Source of the DNA: Lucifuga dentata
Lineage: Eukaryota > Chordata > Actinopteri > Ophidiiformes > Bythitidae
Length of the DNA: 64,000 nucleotides
NCBI GenBank assembly: GCA_014773175.1
Contig: VXCM01005493.1
Span: 1 to 64,000 of the forward strand
Direction of reading: 5' to 3'
Below are positions 28,176 to 38,285 of this stretch, in pieces. The notes beneath the pieces are model-generated. The model did no database searches and was not told the origin of the DNA. It was given only the letters and a program-made list of their open reading frames with translations. Position 1 is the stretch's first letter, and every line of letters begins with the position of its first letter. The position numbers and the translations under genes are program-made.

Positions 28176-31100
28176 CCTCTTCAATAATAGATGTGTTCAC
28201 CGTCTGTCTATAATTCATGGTTGGGTGTCTGTAATGGAACAGAGCAGCTAAAGCAGGAAGCAGCGACCTGCAGGACGACACATCCTGCTTCCTTCATCGC
28301 TGCCGTGACCCATTTCCCTCTCTGTGATCAATAAACTAATCAATGGATCATCCTCTGTGACAGTAAACAGGTGAGCTTCAGTACAATCAAAGAATTTTCT
28401 TGATCTAAAAGGTGTTTTTGTTGCCCACCCACCTGCAGCAGCAACTCCCCCTCAGGTACACAGCCGTCCACCAATCTTGTCATCTTGTCGTCATGGTGAC
28501 CGCTGCTTGCTGTCAGGTTCTTCAGAGCCACTGACAGGAAGAACATACAAACTTAAATGTGCTTATTTTATCACTTTTTATGTTGTTACCATGATTTGAT
28601 GCCTTAGTAACACATTTCCTCGCATGTTCCAGAGTTTTTCTCAGTGACCTTTGACCCCTAACACAAAAACAAAGAGACCACAGGAGTGGAATTTTTTCAG
28701 AGGGTTGAGTCTGAAGAAAACAAAGCAGGAGTGAAGACGTTAATATGAGAGGAGCTTTCTGACAAAGCAGAGGCCGAAAGTTCAACGTGTTCGACTTCAT
28801 CATGTGACCACGACCCAAATCTCCTGCAGGGTCAACGAAACATCTGACCTCTTTATTGCCGTACATTAACTCTTTGTTAAAAAACTAAATCTAGCTGGGA
28901 AATGTGCCTAGTTTCATTTGGTTTACGGGGATTCTCACATGAAAATAAATTCTCCTCCCAAAGCTTTGTCTGTGTCTGCTGGTGAGAAAATCAATGCAGT
29001 GGAAGCTTGCATGGTCGAGAGAGAGAGAGAGAGAGAGAGAGAGCACAAGACGTATGCTGATGATTAATTATTAAGAGCTAGAAGGGGTAAAGGGGGTTAT
29101 TTTGCGCTCTGATGTCATGAATGGGAGCCGCTGGCAATGAAAAATACCCCAAGAGAAGAGGAAGAGCAGGAGGAGGAGGAGAAGAGGAGTGCACATGTGT
29201 TGGCTCAACGAAGGGCGAGGAGGACATCAACAGCCGATAAAAACATCAAAACAAATGCCGCCCAGTCGCCTGAGCGACTTCAGCCTCAGCACGCCACGTC
29301 ACCAGAGGCAAAACCTTTCTGTGTCAATAATCTGCTGATTTGGAGATTTTGGAGTTAAATTACAACAAAAGAAATGAGTTTAAACGGTTTAACATGTAAA
29401 TCTGCTGACACTAAAGCAACTAAAGGTGCAGCTAAAGATTAAAGGACCGAAGCTGCAGCTGAAGTTCAACTGATGGAAGTTGTGTCTCCACACATCCAGA
29501 GCAAGGGAAACGCTGACCCGTCTAATGCGACACCTCGCTGAGTGGGGATGGGGGGNCCACTCCCACCCTCCACCCTCCACCCCAGTGTTCAGAGCACAAG
29601 GTTTCTGACCAAAATTAATTTTTCAAAGGAACATCACAGTGCAGCAGCAGGACTGACAAGAAAAGAGAACAGCATGTCTATCTGTTCATCTACTGTATCT
29701 GTCTATCTATCCCTCCATCCATCCATCCATCCCTCCATCCATACTGCACTGTCTGTTTTTAGAGCATCAAACATATCATGTAATGAAACACTAACCTGAT
29801 GTTGCCCTTAAAATATCAGTATAACATTGCATGATAGAAAAACACACATGTAAGTAAACACACATACACATACACACACCTCACATACACTCAGCGCTGG
29901 ATAAAGATGAGAAATCACCATGTGACAGAGGTAGAAAATAATATGCTGCTGTTATATTACATAAGTCAGCATTAATCTACTCTGAGCACTGGCAGATGGC
30001 TTAATATGAGGACAGATGTGGGTTAACACACACACACACACACACACACATTATAATGACATTCCTCCTATCTTTGTTTTCTGTATCAATAACATTTATA
30101 TTTTTAATTAAATTCAGAGGATGTATCATGCAGCAGATTAATGAGTTAACTGGCGAGAAGTGTCAGTTATCAGTTTTACCAGGCACCCTGAACACACCAC
30201 CAACACCATGAAGATGTTTTTCCTGCATTTTCTGATCATTCAGTGGAAGAAAGAGTGATTTACTGGGAAAAAACTGAGTGAAGGGTTTGATTAGATGATG
30301 GTGTGCTGGCGAGCTGAAGGAGTTTTTCTGATGTGGAGTCAAAAGTTGAAAACGGGGCGTTCTCTTCCCCNCCCCCCCCCCCCGCTCTTCAGAAGGTCTG
30401 TAAACCCACTCTGAGTGGATTATCCCTCTGTGTTTTTATTCTTCCAAGCTTTCATCTCCTCCTCCCTGCTCTCTCAATTGTTGCCCTTTAACCCCACGTT
30501 ACTGTACTTTAGAAGGAGGCTCTCATGGCCGCGGGCGATGAGCTGACCTACAACACGACGAGCAGGGGGTCGTCCCGGGTTCATGAAATTACATGCGCGC
30601 TGCTTCAATGGAGGTTCAGAGATGCTGCACCAGCGTTTTTCTTCATGTGACACAAAGGGCTCCTGTGTTTTTAATCGTCTGGATCAGGAGAGCCACAGGT
30701 CAAAGGTCGTCCAGATTTAGCCTCTGATAGGCTGTTAAAGATGTCAGTAAATCAGTTAATTAACCAGAAATTTAACACTTTTTTTTCTGTTTGTTCACAC
30801 ATTCATATAGATATTTGGATCTTAAACGAGCTTTTTCAAGTTCTGGACAATTTTGAAATTTATAGATATTAGAAATAAAAATGCTTCTCAATAGGATAGT
30901 TTCCTATACATACATCAAAATCTGTATATCTATCCTCTGCACTTTGCTACTTTTCCAGCAAAGCTCCAGTCACAGTGCACAGGGTCATGACCTCTGACTC
31001 TTTACNCCCCCCCCCCCATCATTCTTCATTGGTGTAGAATAGATGAGTCTGACTCCAGTGTGACCAGTTTGTTCATATAAGTCATATTTTTTCCCAGAAC

Positions 31101-32191
31101 ATGGCTAAATATGTTGCAGTCATTTTAATCTGAACCAATCAGTCACGTCGGTGCGACCACGGCTTGTAGCCAATCACGGCACCGGATTCTCCTGAACGCT
31201 CGGCGGTGGGTTGATGTTTCCTACCTGAGAAGAAGCTCTTGGTCCGCAGGTAGCTGACGCTGAGCCGCAGGATGGACAGCTTGTCCAGGCTGGAGATTAT
31301 GTCTGCGCTGAACGGCAGCAGGCTGGCCAGGCGGTCCAGCTCGGAGTTCAGGCGGTCACGGTGGCGTTTGGACGGGTTGGATTTGGCACCTTCAGCCGGC
31401 GTCGGTTTGACTCTGGATACAAACGGAAAAACACGTATTAATTCTAAGTGGTAATCATTTTATTTTCATTATCAATGAATCTGCCAGTTATTTTGTCATA
31501 ATAAATTAATTGTTTATATAATATGTCATAAAATACAAACATCACAGGTGACATCTTTAAATGACTTATATGATATGAAACAGAGAAAAACAGTAAATCC
31601 TCACAGTAAAAAAGCCAAAAACAGCAACTGTTATGATGCAGATTATTACATGAATAGAGATTATTATGATTTAAAATGATTAATCCTGATATTTCATATG
31701 ATTAATATATGAAACTTAACCTGATTTTAATTAAATATCAGATATTTTTTATCTAAAACGGTGGAGGTTCCTCCTACCTTAACACTTTTTTTCTTTTGCA
31801 CATTTTTAAGTTTGCTTCCAACATGTTTTTTTTCATATACTGTATCACTTCATGGAAAAATGATTATCTTCATTCTAACCATAAAAGGTGCAATCCAAGC
31901 ATAAAAACAATAATATAAGATTAAGATTAATAAAATTTCCAACGTAAACATTTCAATTAGTGACAGTTTTAGACCGAATTTTCTTCTTTTTAATGATTGA
32001 ATCATGTCACTTTGTGTTTGACATAAAGCCTCCAAAACTCTAATATTTCCTTAAAGTCACATTCAGCTGCTTTATCTGTGTCATGCTTTGTTTCAGAGCT
32101 TAAAGTCATGATTAGTTACCGCATAAAACTCCACTGATTTCCTCACTCACCCTCTCTGAGCCGGTTTTCTTCTCTTCCGTCCAGCAAACAT
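19274..32191 (-). CDS. ahr1: Aryl hydrocarbon receptor, AHR1 type, complete (11 exons)
   Basis: Ligand-activated bHLH-PAS transcription factor that pairs with ARNT on xenobiotic response elements. Exons: 32191-32151, 31412-31225, 28530-28433, 27640-27551, 26499-26373, 25771-25635, 24227-24022, 23884-23775, 22712-22571, 22480-21064, 19432-19274. Phases agree throughout, giving 904 residues. Residues 1-14 ([14 protein letters not shown]) hold the basic nuclear-localisation patch. [12 protein letters not shown] and the helix-loop-helix lie at ~25-75, PAS-A at ~105-180 ([27 protein letters not shown]), and PAS-B/ligand pocket at ~267-375 ([17 protein letters not shown]). A long Q/acidic activation region follows, ending SGFFL like tetrapod AHR. 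Ile318 and Ala374 match the dioxin-affinity positions 319 and 375 of mouse AHR. The exon 8 donor is duplicated by an assembly error at N23757. AHR1 rather than AHR2 is inferred from LHWALNP and the SGFFL end; the paralogue letter is uncertain. Confidence 0.93.
19624..19782 (+). mobile_element. TTAA-flanked inverted-repeat element, copy 3 (internally deleted)
   Basis: 159 bp in AHR1 intron 10. Both ends are the family termini (TTAAAGGATCATACC and GGTATGGTCCTTTAA), joined almost directly to one another with the interior lost. The frame across it ([11 protein letters not shown]) is inverted-repeat translation. Confidence 0.85.
23692..23822. repeat. Artefactual 65-bp direct duplication across AHR1 exon 8 donor
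   Basis: 23692-23756 and 23758-23822 are identical around N23757. The duplicated block includes the 3' part of exon 8 and its donor (CGAA/GTAAGG). Using the right-hand copy gives a 110-nt exon, exactly the length of the matching AHR2 exon, and keeps the frame. Confidence 0.92.
24633..24652 (-). promoter_or_regulatory. Three AGGTCA half-sites in DR1 spacing, AHR1 intron 6
   Basis: TGACCT occurs at 24633, 24640 and 24647, each one base apart. This is the reverse complement of the array at 8003-8022. Nuclear-receptor binding is possible but unproven; a short tandem repeat is the plain alternative. Confidence 0.3.
24840..25260. repeat. Possible old interspersed repeat in AHR1 intron 6
   Basis: The stretch reads ATGCTCAAGGGCACCCTGGCA and later CTGGGATTTGAACCTGCG. 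These phrases resemble common fish interspersed repeats and, in part, a tRNA-like B box. It is more GC-rich than the surrounding intron. No ends or target duplication were found, so the class is unknown. Confidence 0.3.
26668..27252 (-). mobile_element. TTAA-flanked inverted-repeat element, copy 4
   Basis: 585 bp in AHR1 intron 4, inverted relative to copies 1 and 2. Termini are TTAAAGGACCATACC and GGTATGGTCCTTTAA. Across the ~400-bp interior it differs from copies 1 and 2 at only a few positions, which indicates recent spread. Confidence 0.92.
28137..28172. repeat. (AC)n microsatellite, AHR1 intron 3
   Basis: An almost pure AC run. Similar AC/GT/GA runs in AHR1 introns lie at 22779-22810, 22948-22968, 29017-29043 and 30029-30050. 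Confidence 0.9.
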
Positions 32192-32650
32192 GATGAACTG
32201 ATTTATTCACAGCAAACAAACTAAATCATAAAGCAGCAGCTCCAAACACAAATATTCATAAAAACCAGCAGAAAGTGAAGAAAACTAAACAGCAGAAATG
32301 TGAGTGGAGTCAGCGCGGAAATGTTGTAGGAATACTCTCTTAATTAACGTTACAGCTTTCTCTCCCTTCGGTAGTCGGTCCATGACACTCCACCGGTGCG
32401 TCAAACCCTGCGCTTTTGACGCATCGAAAAGTTCCGGTGGAAAATTCACGTCATAACGGTGAAATCTGCGTAAAAACAGTCGCGTCAAACCGATTAAACC
32501 TCATCTTTTTCTCGTCTGTTACTCGCCTTCCTCTCCGTTTCTCTCTGCAGAGCGCAATCCCGGTATTGATTACGCATCGGGAGCGCGCAGCGGGTCAAAG
32601 GTCATTGGAGTGCAAACTCTCCAATAATCCTGTAACATTTTTACAATATT
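32192..32650 (-). promoter_or_regulatory. AHR1 5' flank and probable promoter
   Basis: This CpG-richer patch directly precedes the AHR1 start codon. It contains a perfect 9-bp inverted repeat TGCGTCAAA...TTTGACGCA (32397-32405 and 32415-32423), a third GCGTCAAACC at ~32482, and a CRE-like CACGTCAT at ~32447. No TATA box was recognised. The transcription start is not determined. Confidence 0.45.
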
Positions 32651-32730
32651 ATTTTATAAGACTTGAATTATGTTAGTGATACTTACGTGATTCTAGCCGC
32701 TGGTGTTTTTATCACTATAACGCTTTCAGC

Positions 32731-34240
32731 AGAAATTTGACATAATATGTATTCACTAATAAAATCAGTGATTTATCGTGATGCAGTTATTGTAAAAATA
32801 AAAATCAATATTAATGCCTTATACTATGATTTTATTTTTATTTTATTTTTCTTAATGTAATTTAATGCTACTATAATTTGCATTTATGTTATTTGTGTTT
32901 AATTTTCATAATTTAGTTTTTATTTATCTTAATATTTTATTATATATTTTTGCATTTAATTAATTTAATTGAATTAAATTTTTAGACATATTTACATTTA
33001 CATTATTCGTTTAATTTACCTTGATTTAAATTTGATCTAACTTAATATTTTACTTTATTTTATTGTTTCTCTAAACTTAATGTTAATTTTTCATAGTTTT
33101 CATTTAAAGTTTTCATTATTTGTTTAATTTATTTAATTAAGATTTGATTTAACTTAGTATGTTTATTTTATTTTATTTTGTTTTGTTTTATTTTATTTTA
33201 TTTTATTTGACAGACGTCGGGAAGTCTTGCAACTCTAAAAAAAAAGAGTTATGCTACCATCTGGTGGACATTTGGTGGTATTACATGCATCAAGGCTTAA
33301 CGACACATTAAAAGCATTGTATTGCTGTTATTTGGTGTGGAGAGCAGTTAAGCGTCATTTTCAGACACTCTAAATTTGACTAAGTTTCTATGGCGCCACC
33401 TAGTGGACATTTGGTGGTATTACATGCATCGAGGCATAATTACACATACAAAAGCATTGTATTGCTGTTACCTGGTGTGGAGACTAGTGAAGTCAGTTAG
33501 TATCATTATGTTTTTAACAGAAATTTGACATAATGTTTATTAACCAATAGAATCAGTAATTTATCGTGCCGCAGTTATTGTAAAAATAAAACCCAATATT
33601 TATGTCATATACTATTTTATTTTATTTCTTTGTTTAATTTTACATAGTTTGCATTTATGTTATTTGTGTTTAATTAATTTAATTTATTATTTTAAATATT
33701 ATCAAGACGAAGTTTAATGTTTTGTTCTGAAAAAAAAATAAATAAATAAACTCAGAGATTCAAGTTAAAATTTTTTACCATAATGAAGCAGGTCATTTTT
33801 TACAGTGTACGTTCTTTACGGCATCAATTAAACCAAAATTAGCATGGTGACAGGAAGTGATTTTACTTTCAGAATAATAGCCTACATTTGTAAAGCCTTT
33901 TTACAAATTCTGCATTATACTGACCTTCTATGGCGTCATCTGGTGGACATATGGTGGTATTGCATGCATCGAGGCATAATTACACATTTTAAAAGCGTCG
34001 TATTGCTGTTATCTGGTATGGAGACCAGTGAAGTGTCATTATCAGACACTCTGCTTTAGACTGACTTTCTATGGCGCCACCTGGTGGACATATGGTGGTA
34101 TTACATGCATCGAGGCATAATTACACATATCAAAAGCATTGTATTGCTGTTTCCTGGTATGGAGACCAGTGAAGTGTCATTATCAGACACTCTGCATTAG
34201 ACTGACTTTCTATGCTGCCATCTTGTGGTGACATATTCGT
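32731..34240. repeat. Duplicated block with ~140-bp tandem repeats between AHR1 and AHR2
   Basis: A ~140-bp unit beginning TATGGCGCCACCTGGTGGAC and containing GGTGGTATTACATGCATCGAGG recurs at about 33252, 33391, 33931, 34072 and 34213. The two groups of units are separated by sequence that itself repeats: AGAAATTTGACATAAT with its following T/A-rich text occurs at 32731 and again at 33519. So a ~0.7-0.8 kb block seems duplicated, each copy carrying its own tandem units. CCACCTGGTGG contains an E-box. Confidence 0.8.
32820..33215. repeat. T/A-rich low-complexity tract (TTTTA-type)
   Basis: Nearly 400 bases composed mainly of TTTTATTTTA, TTAATTTAA and related words, with very few G or C. No coding capacity. 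Confidence 0.8.
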
Positions 34241-36448
34241 ATTACATGTATTACATGTATAAAAGTGAGAAAAATACTATGCTAACCAGTTTAAGTTACA
34301 CCATTATTCATACCACTACTACAACTAATAATAATAATAATAATAATTTACTATTGCTTATATCACCATTAATACTCCTTGTGCTACTACTGTAGGATGA
34401 ATCCAGTAATTCTGTCTTTTTATTCAAATTTGGACAGAAAACCTTACTTGAGGCTTAGGAGACACATGACACTGAATCACTGCAGTGTGTGATCAGATCA
34501 CCTTTAATATGGTGAACATGAACAGATTTAAACACTCATACACTGTTAAAGAAAAATATTGAAGGAAAATTCACAAGATATATATAATATGATGAAAAGT
34601 TACAAAAACATCGTAACAAGAGAAGATTACATGTTGCATATGCTGTGCAGAAAATGTACAAAAATTATAGGCGTGACTCGGGTTAAGGCAATATGACATG
34701 AAAATACACAATACATGACAATACATATTTTGAAAAAAAAAAAAGACAGTTGTATTTATATACGAGTACACAAAGATACTGCATTTTTAGAGCCTTTGCC
34801 TCCTGGGTTTTGAAAAATAAAAGTATGACTCCAGAAGCAAACGAGAAGCAATATTTGTATTTGTATAAGTAGAATACTTAGTGAGGAAAGTTCTGACTGA
34901 AAGAGGAGAACAGACGTTAAGGTGCGCTGCGAAAAAAAATAAAAAGTAAAATAAATCACACAACTCCAAACAAATGATTCATTTTGTACTGAGTCACACT
35001 ACTTCCTGCTGCTCAAGTTTTACTCAGTTGCAGGATTTTATTCAGAGAGGTTGACTAATGATGGATGGTGTTTTAGCTTTAGCTTTAGCTCTGAGCTCAA
35101 TAAAGCAGAATTTACGGAAACTTCAGGCTTTTCTGGTGCTTTGGTGGTGGTGCTCGTTTCGTGTAAAGTCATGAAGAAATTTCCTCAACAGGATTTTACA
35201 ATTGCTGTTATTGGAAGTCTGGAGTGAACAGCAGAAAAAAAGCACGAGTTTAAAATTTGTTTTTACTGCAATTAAAAAAAAATGGTGTCAAAAAAGCTCA
35301 TTGTAATGTTCTGTTGGTGTTTTTTGTGTGAATTATGACTCAGTACTGGATGAATCGATTGGGTGTGATGCAGATTTGTTGCAGTTTTCTGCTTCCTCAA
35401 TCCATCCTAAGGCTTAAGGTGATTCTTTTCTATCTAAGTGCTAAAACGCATTTTAAGGATCAACAATCTGTCGGAGTTAATTAAAGGCACTTAATGTGTT
35501 TCCACAGCTCATTTGACATTGTTATTTTTCTTTTTTATCCTCATTTATAACATACAGTATAATAGCTGACTTTTATTGTTTTTACTTCGGTGTTTTGCTG
35601 CTGGATGAGCGCTGCGTCGACACTCTTGCTCTGAGCAAGAACATCAATAAATTAAACACGGGAGAGAAACAGAAAAAGAAACAAGGGAGGAAATTTACCA
35701 TCAAGTCGTTTGGGTGAATATGAATAGTGGTTCAATTCTCACAATCAGAATCTGACTGATATCTACAGGTAAAAACTTAAAGGTTATTCATGTATGGAGG
35801 GTTCTATTCCAAAATGCTATATATCCATTTTAGATAAAAAGTTTATGATCGATTTATCAATCCAATCTAGAGGATCCAGTCTGTTAAAAAGGACTAAAAT
35901 GAGATTCTGTCCTTTAAAAATTATTTTAATTTATTCTAACTTTGTGTCAAATTAAGCAATAAAGCTCTTACTCAAAACAAGAGAGGGATTGTGAATCATT
36001 TTCTCTCTGTTTTGGCAAGTCAAAGCTTTTAAAGGAATAGTGCAATAAATCTTAGAATTTGCCTTGGTGAAGATAAGGCAAAGGGCGCGCTTTGGTTTCG
36101 TTCATATTCTCTTTTTATATTTATTTAACTATTAAATATCGATTCTCACGCATTTCCTCTAATTTTTCTGACAGAAATATTTGAATATTTGACAGACTGT
36201 CCCTTTTGTGTGTACAACAGTTCTGTCAGTTTAAGGCACCGTCTGTATTTTTTGTTTTCTACCAACAGGAAAATACAACAAATAAAAGTAATAAAAGAGA
36301 AAATGAAAAAGACAAAACTGGCTCAGCAACAAAGCGTTTAAATTATAGAAAGATGCAATAAAGAGCGACCAAAGAGCTAAACCTGACAAGTCTAAAATTA
36401 TTTTTTACAACAGGACTTTTCATTCAACTTTGCTTTTATTTTGCACCT

Positions 36449-36828
36449 AAAAAGCTGCACTGTAAAAAAATCCTGCAAAAGACATGATGGTAAATTTTGG
36501 CTTGTAAGAATCTTTACCAAGTGAATGTGAAAGCTCTGATCAAAAGTGGATCAATGCCATCAATATTTCATCAAAATAAATCAACTTTTCTGTATTTTAT
36601 TTATTTATTTTTTTGGGAGAATTATTTTTTGTTTTTGAAGATTTAAAATTTATTCATAGAAGAATTGAATTTTGTTTCTTGAATTTCTTTTTTCAGGATT
36701 CAATTTCCTAAAATTTTTTCCTGCGTTTTTAAGATTTGTTTCAAGAATTTTTACTCAGATATTTTTTCTAGAATCCAGAATTGGCAAATTTGACTGAAGG
36801 ATGTTTTTGTTTTACAGTGCAGCTTTTT
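36449..36828. mobile_element. Short inverted-repeat element with CACTGTAAAA ends
   Basis: A perfect 19-bp inverted repeat, AAAAAGCTGCACTGTAAAA at 36449-36467 and its complement at 36810-36828, bounds ~340 bp of AT-rich, non-coding sequence. CACTG(T/C)AAAA ends are common in non-autonomous fish DNA transposons. Target duplication was not identified. Confidence 0.55.
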
Positions 36829-37312
36829 GAGTGCTAAATTAAAGCCAATTTGAATGAACAGTAAAATTTGACTCCACAGGGTTTCGTGAGTTAACTGCAG
36901 ATTAATCTGCTGTTTGTCTGTTTGCTGCATATTTTTAATTGTGCGTTTTTTGTTTTTTGTTTTCCTTTTTTTCCCTGTTTTTACCAAACCAATTTTCCCT
37001 CAGTGGGCCAGCAAAGCTTGAAATGAACTGAATCAGAAGGACAAAAACAACAAAAAGTAGAAAGATTTTATCCTTCTGAGTGCTGTGGTCCTCCAACAAA
37101 AACAGGAAAAACAAGAAAAAAAAAGATTTGTGATGGATTGTGCGTCAGATTCGGCAGAGGAGCCCAAGAGGTTTTCTCATCGTTCTTTTTCTTTCTTTCT
37201 TTCATCGCTTTCCTTCAGGTCTGTCAGTTGAGTTGAAGTCGGTTTGATTCCCAAAAATCCCAAAAAACACGGAAACATTCACCTCTCCAAAACCCTCAGT
37301 TACTTAACTTTC

Positions 37313-37763
37313 TGCAGTCTAAAGTCATTTTGCCAATTTTACTTTTTTATTAAATGTGGTTTTTCATTTACCACCTCAAAATTTGCACTGCAAAAAAAAC
37401 TTTATTAGACAAGATTCTAGAAAGAAAATCTAAAAAAAAAAAAAAAAAAAAAACCTGAGGAAAGCAATTATAGAAACAAATCTTTAAAATTTTCGAAAAA
37501 AAGTCGACAAATTCTTGATTCTAGAAAAAATTTAAAAATATCTAAAAAACACTAAAAAATATCAGAAGTCTAAATTAGATTCTAAATCATTTTAGAACAA
37601 CAAACAAATCTTTGAAAAGTGGCAGAAATGTCCACAATTTCACATCCAAAATGCTGTTCTGTCTAATAAACTTTTTTTTTTTTAAACAATGTGGCATTTT
37701 AAGTAGCAAATTTAAGAAAAATTCAACGAAAAGTAAAATAGCAAAAAATGACTTTACACTCCG
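37313..37763. mobile_element. Possible second-family inverted-repeat element
   Basis: The left end AGTCTAAAGTCATTTTGCC is roughly inverted at the right end (GCAAAAAATGACTTTACACT, near 37744-37763). The interior is A-rich with no frame. The left end resembles sequences at 18840 and 43830. Confidence 0.4.
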
Positions 37764-38285
37764 TATACAACAACTTTAATTTTCTTACCCTGTATCGAAC
37801 TACCAACAACAAATGCTGTTCAGTGATTGGCCGATGAGTTTCCTTTCAGCCATAAATATCGTAAAACACGAACGTACTTCCAGGAATCCAGTTGCTTGTA
37901 GTGTGAAACATTCATGTCCAATTTGCGTCATCTCTTGTTTTTTGTCCACAGAGGAAATCAAACTTTTGCTTTGATAAAAATCCTAACAACCAATTAACGA
38001 CTTTCCTTTCTTTTCTTTCCTTTCTGTTGAGACTTTTCTTTCCTCACTAACAGCCATCCTGAACCAAACGTGAAGCAAAGGAACACTCAGCTCTACAAGA
38101 ATTCCTGCTGCTTCCCAGAAGAAAGAAAGGAAAAAAGCTGCGTCCCTGTTTGTCTCTGGGTCACATTCTGTTCTTCAGTCTGCTCCTCTTCCATGTTTAA
38201 AGACAGAAGTCTTTGTTTGCCTGCTGGTAGTCTGAGATGGGATCCTTGGGATCCTCTATGGTCCGTAAGTCACAGCGGCAGCTTC

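Larger units (their letters stand above)
34250..38285. other. AHR2 3' flank and presumed 3' UTR
   Basis: AT-rich sequence downstream of the AHR2 stop codon. It includes an AAT run (34325-34346), a poly-A run near 37435-37455 and inverted-repeat elements described separately. No coding frame of note. The poly(A) site is not resolved. Confidence 0.5.

Noticed and set aside
33252..34240. CRISPR-like array
   Set aside because: Units are ~140 bp, contiguous and without unique spacers, in a vertebrate genome; this is a tandem minisatellite.
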